From Timaviella obliquedivisa GSE-PSE-MK23-08B (GTDB taxonomy: Bacteria > Cyanobacteriota > Cyanobacteriia > Elainellales > Elainellaceae), in NCBI GenBank assembly GCA_019358855.1, contig JAHHII010000024.1, positions 1 through 34,212 on the forward strand: a DNA stretch of 34,212 nucleotides, read 5' to 3'. The notes beneath the pieces are model-generated. The model was not told the origin of the DNA. It was given only the letters and a program-made list of their open reading frames with translations, and did not search any database. Positions 23,120 through 31,936 of this stretch are shown here, piece by piece; positions within the stretch are counted from its first letter, which is position 1; each line of letters starts with the position of its first letter. The translations under genes and the position numbers were made by a program.

Positions 23120-23617
23120 ATGGCACAGCAATCATTCAACAAGCCCCAGTTTTCTGTTCGTCGCTCGATCGCTTCTAGTTTATTAGTTGTGGAAACCGCG
23201 ATCGCTTTAACAATCGCAGGGGCATTCATTTCTGCTCCTTCTCACTGGAGCTTTACCAATCGTGCAACTGCACAGACGGTAATACAGCCGAGTCCTCTTA
23301 GCACCACTGCGGCAGATCTAGGTGAGCCTCTAACTGTCGATGTGCCATCACCGGATGGACTGATTCCTGTTCCCGATACAGCCGTGCCTCTGGGTCATCT
23401 TAATGCTGATGATCCAGCGCCCAGCCCTTCAGAAAATCCGGTGGGCGGTACTGCTAGCGATTCGCTTCAGCCTCAAGGCGATCGCGTTCCTGCCTCTCCT
23501 GACGCAACTCGTAATTCTTCTCCAAAACTTCCTACTGCTGATATTCAAGTTGAGTTGTTTGACCGATCGTGCAGCAGACCAGAACTGGGAATTAACGTTG
23601 TCTGCGTTATGTTTTGA
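23120..23617 (+). CDS. Secreted Pro-rich hypothetical protein with C-terminal Cys pair
   Basis: 165 residues. A long N-terminal region with basic residues and a hydrophobic core (SSLLVVETAIALTIAGAFI) ends at a likely cleavage site RATA-QT. The mature part is low-complexity and rich in Pro, Ser, Asp and Ala (VPSPDGLIPVPDTAVP, DPAPSPSENP), with a C-terminal LFDRSCSRPELGINVVCVMF carrying two Cys. No known family. ATG 23120 follows AGAGG nine bases upstream; an in-frame upstream reading from 23057 has a weaker start. Its stop is 2 bp from the stop of TpsA2, which runs toward it. It may be a surface or periplasmic accessory of the exoprotein system, given its signal peptide and neighbours (inference). 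Confidence 0.65.
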   Translation: MAQQSFNKPQFSVRRSIASSLLVVETAIALTIAGAFISAPSHWSFTNRATAQTVIQPSPLSTTAADLGEPLTVDVPSPDGLIPVPDTAVPLGHLNADDPAPSPSENPVGGTASDSLQPQGDRVPASPDATRNSSPKLPTADIQVELFDRSCSRPELGINVVCVMF

Positions 23618-23619
23618 GT

Positions 23620-26600
23620 TTAAGAACACTCGCGACTGATCACGAGCCGTCCGTCTGAAAGTTGATAGACTCCCTGCGGCTCGACGATCAGATCGCCCAT
23701 CTGCCAGCGGCGGTTAGGTTCTTCTACAGCAGAAACCCTGGTAGGAATCGTTTGAACTTCTCCAGTCGGATAGGGAGACGCTGATACGTTACCCGGACGT
23801 TCAGGTAATCCACCTGAACCAGTGATAGTGAAGCGACCCGATTGGGTTCGACTGCGAACAATACAGCTATTAGCAAGTAGAGTTTCAGTGTTGATGGAAC
23901 TATCTGGTAAATTTGTCAGGCTGTTTTGAATGAAGGTTGTATCGGGAGTTGTGATGGTTCCAGAGCTAATTTGACCTGTGGCACTTACATCTACCTGCCC
24001 ATTATCATCAAGTTCGCCCTGTAGTTGAATACCTTGCTGATAACCACTTCCAAAAAATGCCAGGGTATCGAGTTTAATATCGCCGCCTCGATTGACTGCT
24101 GACGCAAGAATATCACCATCGTCAAATGCCACAATTGATTGAGCAGTCATCCGAATATTACCGCCGTTATTGCCGCTATCGGTACGGATATCGCTGTTGT
24201 CAAATAGACGGATGTCGTTGGTAGCTGTTAATTTGATATTGCCGCCATTGTTGCCGCTACTAGTGCTGATGCTGCTGTTACCCGACAGGCGTATGTCGCT
24301 GCTTGTAACGGTAATTGCACCGCCAGAAGACCGAGTAGCGGTAGTACCGATGTCGCTATTGTTAGCCCTAAGTGTGCCTGACGTAGTGATGTTGATGTTT
24401 CCGGCTTCTCCTGCCTGACGATCGCTGCTACGACTGGCAGAGGAAATGACAGCTTGATTATTTAGCGATAGATCGGTTGTATTTACTGTAATGGTACCGC
24501 CTCGACCGCTACTATTGGTATTAGCAAAGATACCGCTGTTTAACCCATCAAGAGTAATACTGTCTAGGTTTCGTAAGATTATATTCCCCGCATTTTGAGC
24601 AGTGTTGGTAGAGGTGATTAACCGCCCTCCGTTGCTGGCTTGAAATGTGTTTGCATTGAGGGTGATATCGCCTGCGTTCCCTTGTCCGTTGGTGTTAGCT
24701 GTGATACGAGAATTGTCAAGACTGAGCAATCTGGTGTTAAGAGTGACGTTACCGCCTCTACCTTGCCCATTACTTCTGACAGCACTAGAGATGGTACTGT
24801 TGTCGTTGAGAGAAATAGTGTCGGCGTTGCGGATAGAGATATTGCCTGCGTTCCCTTGTCCGTTGGTGCTAGCAGTAATTTGTGCACCATTATTGAGGGC
24901 AAGGGAATTGGTTGCGATCGCGATATTGCCTCTAGTTTCATTAGGATTGCTCAGAACAGCTCCACGTCCCACGGCTGTAGAAATAGTCGCAGCATCAAGA
25001 GAAATGGAGTTTACATCTCGTACAAAAATGTTGCCTGCGGTGCCTGTCCCAAATGTGGCAGCAGAAATTTGAGCATTATCCCTAAGCGCTAGAGTTCTAG
25101 CTCCCCTAATTGTGATCGTGCCACTGTCACCTGTAGAACCTGCTTCTGCTGTGGCAAAAATTCCACTGCTGGCGCTGGTATTGGCGATCGGAGCGTCGGG
25201 GAATTGGATTGAGCGATCGCCATAGTTTGGGTCAGAGCCAGAGAGCCTGATGTTGCCAGTAACGTTGAGGGTGATATTTCTGGCATTGCCTCCACCCAGC
25301 GTATTAGCAACAACTTGTCCTCCTCCAGTAGCTTCTAATGAATTGGCGTTAATTGTAATGTTGCCGCTGTCGCTGGTGTTGAGCGTTTGTGCTGTGACAA
25401 CACCACCATTCGCTACCCGAAATTGCCCAGTTGTAATGTCTATATTTCCGCCTGTGCCACTAGCACCTTGTTGAGTATTGGCAAAAACGCCGCTAGAAAA
25501 TCCAATCGGGCTGATTCCATCAATGTTGATAAAATCAGTAGCATCGATTTTAATATTTCCTGCTCTCTCTCCTTGCCCCCCCGGTAGTCCATCCTCTGCT
25601 CTGAAAATAGAAGATGCAATCTCCCCACCCTCTAGCAATGTTAGCGATCGGGCTGTAATAGAAATATCTCCTGCGTTACCCTGACCCCCATTAAAAACGG
25701 TGCTGAATATCTGGCTTTGTTGAGAGAGCGACAGTGCATCATCTATGTGTAAGGTGATATTGCCCGAATTTCCTTGTCCAGATGTTGCACTAGTGATATC
25801 AACTCGACTGTCTCGACTGTCAATAGGCATCAAAGAGAGCGATCCACCTCTAATAGAAATGTCACCTGCGTTACCCACAGAGCCAGTTTTGGCCTCGGTG
25901 AAGATACCACTGGTGTATCCATTGCCTGTTTCTTCCAGTGTAATAGGGCCCGTTGCTGTGACAGACACATCACCAGAATCTCCTCTGCCAGATGTGCTAG
26001 CTGTCAAATTGCCACTATCTAATAGAGACAGCGTCCCAGTGGTGATCTGAATATCTCCGCCCTTTCCTTCCGCTCCAGATCCTACACTAGTAAAAACTGC
26101 ACTAGGAAGCACATTGGGATCTCTGCCACTAGCCCTGAAAGCGTCAGTAGCATTAATGCGGATATTTCCTGCTCTGCCACGCCCTCCAGCTATCCCATTG
26201 GCAGTATCCGCGTCCCGGAGGATAGACTGAATTTGACCACCGTTCAGTAGAGAAACTGTATTAGCAGTAACATCGATATTTCCGCCTTCTCCTACTGCGC
26301 CAATTTCTACATTGCTCTGAAGGGAAGCACTGTTTGAAACTGTTAAAGCATCTGTAGTAACTGTAACTGTGCCTGATTGACGACTCCCTGTAAATCCTGG
26401 GACTTGATTGACAGAACTAAGAATGCCGCTATTGTTTCTATTAGTGCTGGCTCCGTCAAATATCACAGCATTATTAGCTTGAACATTAACATTGCCTGCA
26501 TTGCCTTGCCCACTTGTAGATGTGAGCAACCTACCGCCACTTGTAAAAGAAATTGTATTATCAGAGTCAATGTTGATACTTCCTGCATTACTCTGCCCAC

Positions 26601-28011
26601 TAGCTTGTGTGGTGATACTAGCATTATTAGAAAGCGAAAGAGAATCTGCTGCCTTGACTCGAATGTTACCTACCGTGCCTTGTGCAACATTTCCTGTAGT
26701 AGCAACATTAGAAGTACCGATCACTGCTCCATCTGTTAGCGAGATCCTTTGCGCTTGTAGTTGAACATTTCCTCCACGTCCGATACCTGTAAATCCTGGA
26801 AGTGAAGCAATTGTGCTAAGTATTCCACTGGCATTGTTAATCTCGTCTTTTCCAGATAAAGAAATAGTGTCAGCCTCGATCGTGACATTGCCTATATCGC
26901 CTTGTCCAACACTAAAAGTAGCAATTGCACCTGCGTTCAAGAGACTGACAGATTGCGCAGAAATATTAATGTCACCGCTATCGCCAATTCCTAATACTGC
27001 ATTTCCAATTTGACCTGTATTGGATAGAGTTAAAGTTCCTGTTGCATCAATATCAATATCACCCGCTGCGGCAGTTGCAGTACCAAGAATTCCAGAGAAG
27101 ATACCAGAATTTCTAGAAATTTCGACGTTACGAGCATTAATCGCAATACCGCCGCCGCCGCTGGAAACGACGTTAATTCCAGCCCGATTGGTAATTAACA
27201 CATCTGCTCGTGCGACTTGATTAGGAAATATAAGTTGTAAAGTATTGCCAATTGAGGTAAGCGCGATCGTTCCTACTCCTCTCAACCCTCCTAGTTCTAC
27301 ACGACCCCCAGGAGCAGAAATGTTGATCGCATTCAGGAAAACATCTCCACCCAATAGCACCAAACTACGACCAACTGGAACTTGCAGGGTAGTAGTGGCG
27401 GCTTCAATACCAGGTGTTGCGCTAGTGCTTTGAATCGGTGCAGCGTTGACTTGACTGAATAGAAACGCTGAAGGATTAACGATGAGCAACCCTTGAGGGA
27501 CTTCAGCACCAGAGGTACTAAAAAATCCTTCCTCCCCAAACCTGATCGCATTTGCCGTCGTTCCCACGAACGAGCCGTCTACATCCAAACTGCTATTTCG
27601 CCCAAACACAATGCCGTTCGGGTTGATCAAAAATAAATTAGCACTCCCTAATGCATCTATCGAGCCTGCCTGAATTACACCTAAGCGTCCATCAATTTGA
27701 GAGGGGTTCCCTCCTGTAATACGGCTGAAAATATTTTCGACTCCAGCAGGATTATTAAAATAGGCTCCCCGTCCAGTTTCTACATTAAATTCTCCGAAGC
27801 TATGAAAAAGATTGCGCCCTCGCGTTGCGCCTCCAGAAATGCGATCGCTAGGCGTTCCCCGAATGGTATCTTCAGTAACGAGCGATCGCTCTCCACCCAA
27901 TGTCTCATCTGGCACAAGTTGTGCTGATGCAACATCATTCAGGCTCAATGTGCCCACGACCAAGACAAATGCAACCCTAGAAATTTTCCACAGTTTGAAC
28001 AGCCTACTCAA
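23620..28011 (-). CDS. Second two-partner-secretion exoprotein (TpsA2)
   Basis: 1463 residues. Signal peptide (VAFVLVVGTLSL, cleavage VASA-QL), then the TPS domain: LVPDETLGG, RNLFHSFGEFNVE, LFLINPNGIVFGRNSSLD and LLIVNPSAFLFSQ. A long beta-helix-like region follows with GQGNAGN-type turns, ending in the same C-terminal module as TpsA1 (NSCIVR, GGLPERPGN, WQMGDLIVEPQGVYQLS, terminal REC). Its Cys pair is conserved. No dedicated TpsB lies beside it, so it may use the one at 10030. The start is TTG at 28011: GAGGAG at 28019-28024 is 7 bp upstream, whereas the frame's first TTG (28026) abuts the stop of the preceding gene and has no such site. It is cotranscribed with the propeller protein gene; stop-to-start distance is 15 bp. 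Confidence 0.9.
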   Translation of the reverse strand: MSRLFKLWKISRVAFVLVVGTLSLNDVASAQLVPDETLGGERSLVTEDTIRGTPSDRISGGATRGRNLFHSFGEFNVETGRGAYFNNPAGVENIFSRITGGNPSQIDGRLGVIQAGSIDALGSANLFLINPNGIVFGRNSSLDVDGSFVGTTANAIRFGEEGFFSTSGAEVPQGLLIVNPSAFLFSQVNAAPIQSTSATPGIEAATTTLQVPVGRSLVLLGGDVFLNAINISAPGGRVELGGLRGVGTIALTSIGNTLQLIFPNQVARADVLITNRAGINVVSSGGGGIAINARNVEISRNSGIFSGILGTATAAAGDIDIDATGTLTLSNTGQIGNAVLGIGDSGDINISAQSVSLLNAGAIATFSVGQGDIGNVTIEADTISLSGKDEINNASGILSTIASLPGFTGIGRGGNVQLQAQRISLTDGAVIGTSNVATTGNVAQGTVGNIRVKAADSLSLSNNASITTQASGQSNAGSINIDSDNTISFTSGGRLLTSTSGQGNAGNVNVQANNAVIFDGASTNRNNSGILSSVNQVPGFTGSRQSGTVTVTTDALTVSNSASLQSNVEIGAVGEGGNIDVTANTVSLLNGGQIQSILRDADTANGIAGGRGRAGNIRINATDAFRASGRDPNVLPSAVFTSVGSGAEGKGGDIQITTGTLSLLDSGNLTASTSGRGDSGDVSVTATGPITLEETGNGYTSGIFTEAKTGSVGNAGDISIRGGSLSLMPIDSRDSRVDITSATSGQGNSGNITLHIDDALSLSQQSQIFSTVFNGGQGNAGDISITARSLTLLEGGEIASSIFRAEDGLPGGQGERAGNIKIDATDFINIDGISPIGFSSGVFANTQQGASGTGGNIDITTGQFRVANGGVVTAQTLNTSDSGNITINANSLEATGGGQVVANTLGGGNARNITLNVTGNIRLSGSDPNYGDRSIQFPDAPIANTSASSGIFATAEAGSTGDSGTITIRGARTLALRDNAQISAATFGTGTAGNIFVRDVNSISLDAATISTAVGRGAVLSNPNETRGNIAIATNSLALNNGAQITASTNGQGNAGNISIRNADTISLNDNSTISSAVRSNGQGRGGNVTLNTRLLSLDNSRITANTNGQGNAGDITLNANTFQASNGGRLITSTNTAQNAGNIILRNLDSITLDGLNSGIFANTNSSGRGGTITVNTTDLSLNNQAVISSASRSSDRQAGEAGNINITTSGTLRANNSDIGTTATRSSGGAITVTSSDIRLSGNSSISTSSGNNGGNIKLTATNDIRLFDNSDIRTDSGNNGGNIRMTAQSIVAFDDGDILASAVNRGGDIKLDTLAFFGSGYQQGIQLQGELDDNGQVDVSATGQISSGTITTPDTTFIQNSLTNLPDSSINTETLLANSCIVRSRTQSGRFTITGSGGLPERPGNVSASPYPTGEVQTIPTRVSAVEEPNRRWQMGDLIVEPQGVYQLSDGRLVISRECS

Positions 28012-28018
28012 TTTCCAA

Positions 28019-28024
28019 CTCCTC
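28019..28024 (-). promoter_or_regulatory. Shine-Dalgarno GAGGAG fixing the TTG start of TpsA2
   Basis: GAGGAG lies three bases after the stop of the propeller gene and 7 bp before TTG 28011. No ATG or GTG is available between here and the signal-peptide core, so an unusual TTG start is likely for this very large exported protein. Confidence 0.6.
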
Positions 28025-28026
28025 AA

Positions 28027-29736
28027 CTAGCCCTGAGTGATTGTCAAGTTAATCGTTCCGGGTGTCACCCCACTAGCTCCGTCTGTAACCGTAAAGCTAA
28101 ATTGATCAGTTGGAGCAAAGCGTCGGAAAACAACCTCATTGTCCGTGCCATCATTTGTATTCCAAGCAATATTAGAGCCATCCATCAACGCACCAGCATC
28201 ACCCTCAGTATTATTGGTCAGTTCAACTGTAGTTTTAGTAGTGCCGTCGTAGAAGAAGATATCGGTATCTTTGCCGTTATAACCTGTCCAAACAATATTA
28301 GAACCGGAAATATGGTTTCCAACATCATTCGTATCATTATTCGTTAATCGAGTAGAAGTGCCCGCCAAACCGTCATAGAGAAACACTTCTGACCCTGAAT
28401 TGATATCAGCAATTCCAGTCCAGACAACGTTCGATTCAAGAATAGTATTAGCTAATGCAATTGTGACACCAGGGCTAGTCAGTTCTGTGATTTGATTTGT
28501 TTGACCGTTATAGAAGAAAGATTTGAAGGTTTGTATATCGGCAGTGCTACTGTTCCAAATCGCATTGATGCCATAAACAGCAGCAGAATATTCAATTAAT
28601 GCATCATTTGTTAACTGTCTACTGACACCTGTCGAGATATCGAACAGAAACAATTCAACATTATTAGTGCTATTTACTCCTTGCCATATTACCCGAGAAT
28701 CAGAAACGCCCAAAGATGAAGCGCTAGTAATACCAGGAGCGGTTAGTTCAGTCGTTTTACCTGTCTGACCGTTATAGAAAAAGGCTTTAGAAAGTTGTCC
28801 ATCCGTGCTGCTCCAGGCAAGATTAGATCCAGATATAAAGGCATTGGTTGCACTGCGATTACCATTTGTAATCTGTGTGCTAGTTCCAGTTGCGCCTTTA
28901 TACAGAAAAATCTGATTAGTTGTGACATTAGAACCTATCCAGACAACATCAGAACCAAAAATCCCTTGGGCACCTGCACTAACAATACCAGGAGCCGTAA
29001 GCTGTACTGCTTTATTGGCTTGCCCATCATAGAAGAAGGGTTTGATAGTCTGTTGGTTTTGCAGTCCTTCAAAATTGTTCCAAATCAGGTTAGATCCAGA
29101 GATGCCAGCAACCGCGTCATTAGTAGAATTATCGGTTAAACGAGTAATACTGCCAGAGCCAGCATAGTTCAGCCGACCATCATCAATGTCCGCTTGGGTA
29201 AAGCGTCCGCCTAATCCTAGTGCCACACCGTTCAGTTGCACCTTTCCACCTTGGGGCAAGCTAGTTAGCGTATAGACTAACTCTCTAAACTGCTGTTCCG
29301 AATCTGTAGCTTTAAGAGTACTGTTTGTAATTAAGGTTGTCGCACCCGCCCGCGAACTTAAGCTTACATTAGTTAATTTAGGAGCAGTATTTCCTGCGGA
29401 AAGGGTGAGTGTGTAGCGTGTGCTATCGCGGACGCTGCCCGGTTTCACCTCAATATAGTAGGTTCCAGCATCCAGAGGTGTGACGATTGACTCATTCTGC
29501 TTGCCTTGCAAACGCGATTGAGCCAGGGTCTTCTTTCCTCTACTATCGAGAAGCCTCAAGTTAGCATTCGCTTTCAGCTTTGTCATCGCTACGTTGAGGG
29601 TACTGCGCTGGTTCAGCGTAACTCGGATTAGATCGAGGCGATCGCTTCCGCCAATCTGATTGCTAAAACCACGAGAAGAATTTGAAATATTGAACTTAAG
29701 CGCATTTTTCAGCTTGTCACCCGGATCTTTAGCCAT
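28027..29736 (-). CDS. Beta-propeller protein with PPC-like and CSPG/cadherin-like domains
   Basis: 569 residues. At 10-115 is a PPC-like beta domain (SRGFSNQIGGSDRLDLIRV, DAGTYYIEVKPG, RYTLTLSAG). At 117-196 is the first part of a CSPG/cadherin-like repeat (LVYTLTSLPQGGKVQLNG, RFTQADIDDGRLNYAGSG). At about 197-540 are eight repeats with the signature GSNxxW (Trp at about 219, 266, 308, 351, 394, 439, 483 and 525) and FFYDG/LFLYDG, spaced 42-47 residues and indicating a beta propeller. The protein ends DQFSFTVTDG... GTINLTITQG, which normally completes the CSPG repeat. No signal peptide is visible, although all the domains are of extracellular type. Its stop lies directly before TpsA2, so the two are probably cotranscribed. 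Role unknown; an accessory surface or matrix protein is likely. Start ATG 29736 has only a weak Shine-Dalgarno. Confidence 0.8.
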   Translation of the reverse strand: MAKDPGDKLKNALKFNISNSSRGFSNQIGGSDRLDLIRVTLNQRSTLNVAMTKLKANANLRLLDSRGKKTLAQSRLQGKQNESIVTPLDAGTYYIEVKPGSVRDSTRYTLTLSAGNTAPKLTNVSLSSRAGATTLITNSTLKATDSEQQFRELVYTLTSLPQGGKVQLNGVALGLGGRFTQADIDDGRLNYAGSGSITRLTDNSTNDAVAGISGSNLIWNNFEGLQNQQTIKPFFYDGQANKAVQLTAPGIVSAGAQGIFGSDVVWIGSNVTTNQIFLYKGATGTSTQITNGNRSATNAFISGSNLAWSSTDGQLSKAFFYNGQTGKTTELTAPGITSASSLGVSDSRVIWQGVNSTNNVELFLFDISTGVSRQLTNDALIEYSAAVYGINAIWNSSTADIQTFKSFFYNGQTNQITELTSPGVTIALANTILESNVVWTGIADINSGSEVFLYDGLAGTSTRLTNNDTNDVGNHISGSNIVWTGYNGKDTDIFFYDGTTKTTVELTNNTEGDAGALMDGSNIAWNTNDGTDNEVVFRRFAPTDQFSFTVTDGASGVTPGTINLTITQG

Positions 29737-29846
29737 GTTGTGTTTATTCTGTGCAGATTATTGAAAAGGAGAAGAACCATCAGTCACTAACCTGAAGCAG
29801 ATATACCATCAGTTTCTAAGTTCCGGTTCTGTATGATCAAAACTCT

Positions 29847-29990
29847 TTATAATTGAACGCGATGTATAACCAAGCCTTTGTTCAACTCTTCATTGACTGG
29901 CTTCATGACATGAAATCGGTCGAAGACAATGAGCGTTGGGAAATACTGCTGCAAAGGCTTTGAGAAATCCTCCCCACATATCACATATTT
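29847..29990 (-). pseudogene. Relic of an ISL3-family transposase
   Basis: On the minus strand one frame gives DMWGGFLKAFAAVFPNA and the neighbouring frame continues IVFDRFHVMKPVNEELN before a TAA at 29847. DMWGGF...FPNA...DRFHVMK is the central DDE-transposase signature of ISL3-type elements, so a frameshift splits the domain; an in-frame TAA also precedes DMW. Only about 45 codons survive and no terminal repeats were seen. The remaining bases of the 550-bp gap 29737-30288 show no other feature I can support. Confidence 0.55.
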
Positions 29991-30288
29991 ATACTGAACC
30001 TCTCTGTAACTACTCAGCTAGATGAATAGGGAATATGGGAACGCTCATAATAATTTAATGATGTTCAACACATTACCTTCTTGTTTCCTCAGCATTGATT
30101 ATTCCAAGTCAGCAAGCTGGCATTCTCTTTTTGATTGCTACTTCACTACCTAAAATTTGAGGATGTTTCTGTTCTCGCATGATTTATACCTTCATTCAAC
30201 AATGCTAGACAATCCCACTGCTGAGTAGATATAGGATTTCTATAACCAGCGATTTAACCGCGATCGCCAAACAAATTGACACAGAGAA

Positions 30289-31007
30289 TCACAGTTCCGT
30301 CACCCAAATTGTCCCTGCTTCATAAAATCCGCCTCTCTGCTCTACTCCATATCCACTCAACAATAGAGCCAACCAAATTTGAATCAACGGTATCCCGATC
30401 GCCCGCTGAAGCTCCAACAATGTCACCGCCTCTCCCCCCATTGCTTGTATCCCTCGTCCGATCGCCCCTGCCCAAGCCGATACATTCTTATCATGGGCTG
30501 TCTCGCGCTGTTCCGCAGATACCGCAAGGGTCGCCCGATTAAACGCTCCGTCTCCGTCATCCCTGGCTCTTCACTCAGCCGCTGATCCAACTGCGCTAAC
30601 AATGCGGCTTGATCCAATACCCCAACGACACTGCCCATTTCTTCTTCTCGGACACGCGATCGCCTCTGTACCGGATATTGTACCTCTTCCTCCGGCTCCA
30701 TCAACTCCGACACATCTAATTGCAACGACTGCACAAACAACTCTACACAGTTCTCTAAATTGACGATTGGTTCCTGTGGATTATGACGACGCTCATAGCC
30801 ATCAATCAAGTAGTCAGCACGTTCCGCATAGACTCCGACTAACTGTTCAATCCCTTCAGCTACAACCCGCAGTTGTTCAGCTAGAGGTTGGTCTACGATC
30901 GCGTGTTCTAACGCATCACAAAGCAATAGCACATTCATCGTTTCTGGAAACTGTCGCGCTTTCTCCAGAGCATTCCACAAATCTAGTTCAAGCTGTTCTG
31001 TTTCCAT
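30289..31007 (-). pseudogene. Frameshifted copy of the 'LELxLW' protein (module copy A, downstream gene)
   Basis: The open frame starts METEQLELDLWNALE, paralogous to MKPVQLELNLWEELE at 33196. It runs to a stop at 30423 with a C-terminus unlike the paralogue. A second frame from about 30560 to a TGA at 30289 encodes the missing end: NVSAWAGAIGRGIQ, then LLELQRAIGIPLIQIWLALL and VEQRGGFYEAGTIWV, matching NVSEWTKAIARWLA, WSELEAGLGMPGVELWLGLL and VEQRGEFYQRETIWV. A single-base frameshift near 30530-30560 thus breaks the gene; restored, it would be about 239 residues. Its ATG overlaps the stop of the upstream zinc-finger pseudogene (TAATG). A truncated 194-residue protein could still be made. Function unknown; the C-terminal part looks like a small winged-helix domain. 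Confidence 0.75.
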
Positions 31008-31540
31008 TACTCAGGCGATAACGGACAAGGGCGAATTGGACAGTTGTGCGGATGCAATTCCATGCTAGAACGGAACCGTTCCACTTTCATCCCCCCATGC
31101 TGCGAAAAACCATCCAGAATTCTAAGCAATAGAGTCTTGACCTGTAGCTCCGTTAATCCTAAACAATGAACCGATTCTATCTTCGCCACTCGATCATTGC
31201 CCATCCACAGTTCTGCTCCTAATGCATGGAGTGGCGCATCCTTCGGTTCTCGATACCAATGGATCACTGCCGCTGGAACTTCTGGAACCGGGATATCCAG
31301 AATAGCCGTTGCGCCTGTTTCGGCGATCGCCTATTCATCCCGCCGTTTCTGTTTACGGTGATGATTGGGCACGCCGCGATGACGATAGTAAGAACGGCAA
31401 TTATGACAGCGCTGATCCTCCCAACAGCATGCTGCTTCCCAGATACCGCTAGGGTCACCTGTTGTGCCGTGGCGTTCTTGAACCTCTTAAGTGCTAAGTT
31501 TAGAGCAGAGTCGGCATTGCTCAGAGTCAGCTCGTGCCAC
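31007..31540 (-). pseudogene. Cys-rich putative zinc-binding protein with two in-frame stops (module copy A, upstream gene)
   Basis: From GTG 31540 (GAGGG upstream) the frame aligns residue for residue with the intact paralogue starting at 33732. VARADSEQCRLCSKLST parallels MGRPTNQKCWACSLLSV, with the first Cys at residue 9 in both. A TAA follows at 31487-31489. After it comes EVQERHGTTGD then CCWEDQRCHNCRSYYR (paralogue CWNDATCPSRRSYYR). A TAG at 31331-31333 is next, then ILDIPVPEVPAAVIHWY (paralogue VVVPIPAMSYVVLHTY), AELWMG, FSQHGGMKVERF and CPIRPC up to the stop at 31007. Both stops are exactly in frame, with no indel between. It is most simply a pseudogene; the last 86 codons could only be translated from an internal start. 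Confidence 0.75.
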
Positions 31541-31549
31541 TCTTACCCT

Positions 31550-31936
31550 CTACCTTGATTCAACTTGCAACAAGCCTGACCGCTCCAGCATTTGCTCACT
31601 CCACTGCTTACTGATTGTCGCCACCTCTTCGCACTTTGCACTATTTTGGCAGCAGTGTTGCCAGTCATACTTCCACTGGCTGACTTGCCGCCCCACCTGT
31701 AACAGCGTTTCGGCTAAGCTTAAATCTGACTCATCAGTTTGCAGCTCCAGCGTTGTCATCAACCATTCCGTCAAATGTTGGCATTCAGCAATCGCAGCTA
31801 GGGCAACTTGATATCCCGACTCATCTTGAAATTGAATGTTGGTGGCGATGCGTTTCAAACTTGAGGCTATACTACCTAATTGTTGAGGGCGATCGAGTCG
31901 TAGATAATTAGCTTTTGCAGTTTCCCAGTTTTTCAT
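31550..31936 (-). CDS. Hypothetical 128-residue helical protein paired with DUF5674
   Basis: 128 residues, predicted all-helical, starting MKNWETAKANYLRLDRPQQLGSI. It has many Gln, Glu and Trp and a CC pair (WQHCCQNSAKCEE). I cannot name its family. Its ATG overlaps the stop of the DUF5674 gene by four bases (ATGA) and has a good Shine-Dalgarno AGGAGG, so the two are translationally coupled and probably act together. It ends 10 bp before the start of the broken zinc-finger copy, suggesting all were once one transcript. A toxin-antitoxin-like pair is conceivable from size and overlap alone, but no toxin or antitoxin motif is visible. Confidence 0.6.
   Translation of the reverse strand: MKNWETAKANYLRLDRPQQLGSIASSLKRIATNIQFQDESGYQVALAAIAECQHLTEWLMTTLELQTDESDLSLAETLLQVGRQVSQWKYDWQHCCQNSAKCEEVATISKQWSEQMLERSGLLQVESR

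Noticed and set aside
24170-27433. Plus-strand frames antisense to TpsA2 (up to 150 codons)
   Set aside because: Same cause: low stop frequency opposite repetitive beta-helix codons; translations are Pro/Leu/Val low-complexity with no domain.
31007-31540. Stop-codon recoding (readthrough) in the zinc-binding copy A
   Set aside because: Two different stops (TAA and TAG), a frameshifted partner gene, and an intact paralogue nearby all favour ordinary gene decay.
31491-31811. Plus-strand 106-codon frame opposite the 128-residue gene
   Set aside because: Antisense to a gene with a strong Shine-Dalgarno and ATGA coupling; translation is Cys/Ser/His-rich without motif.
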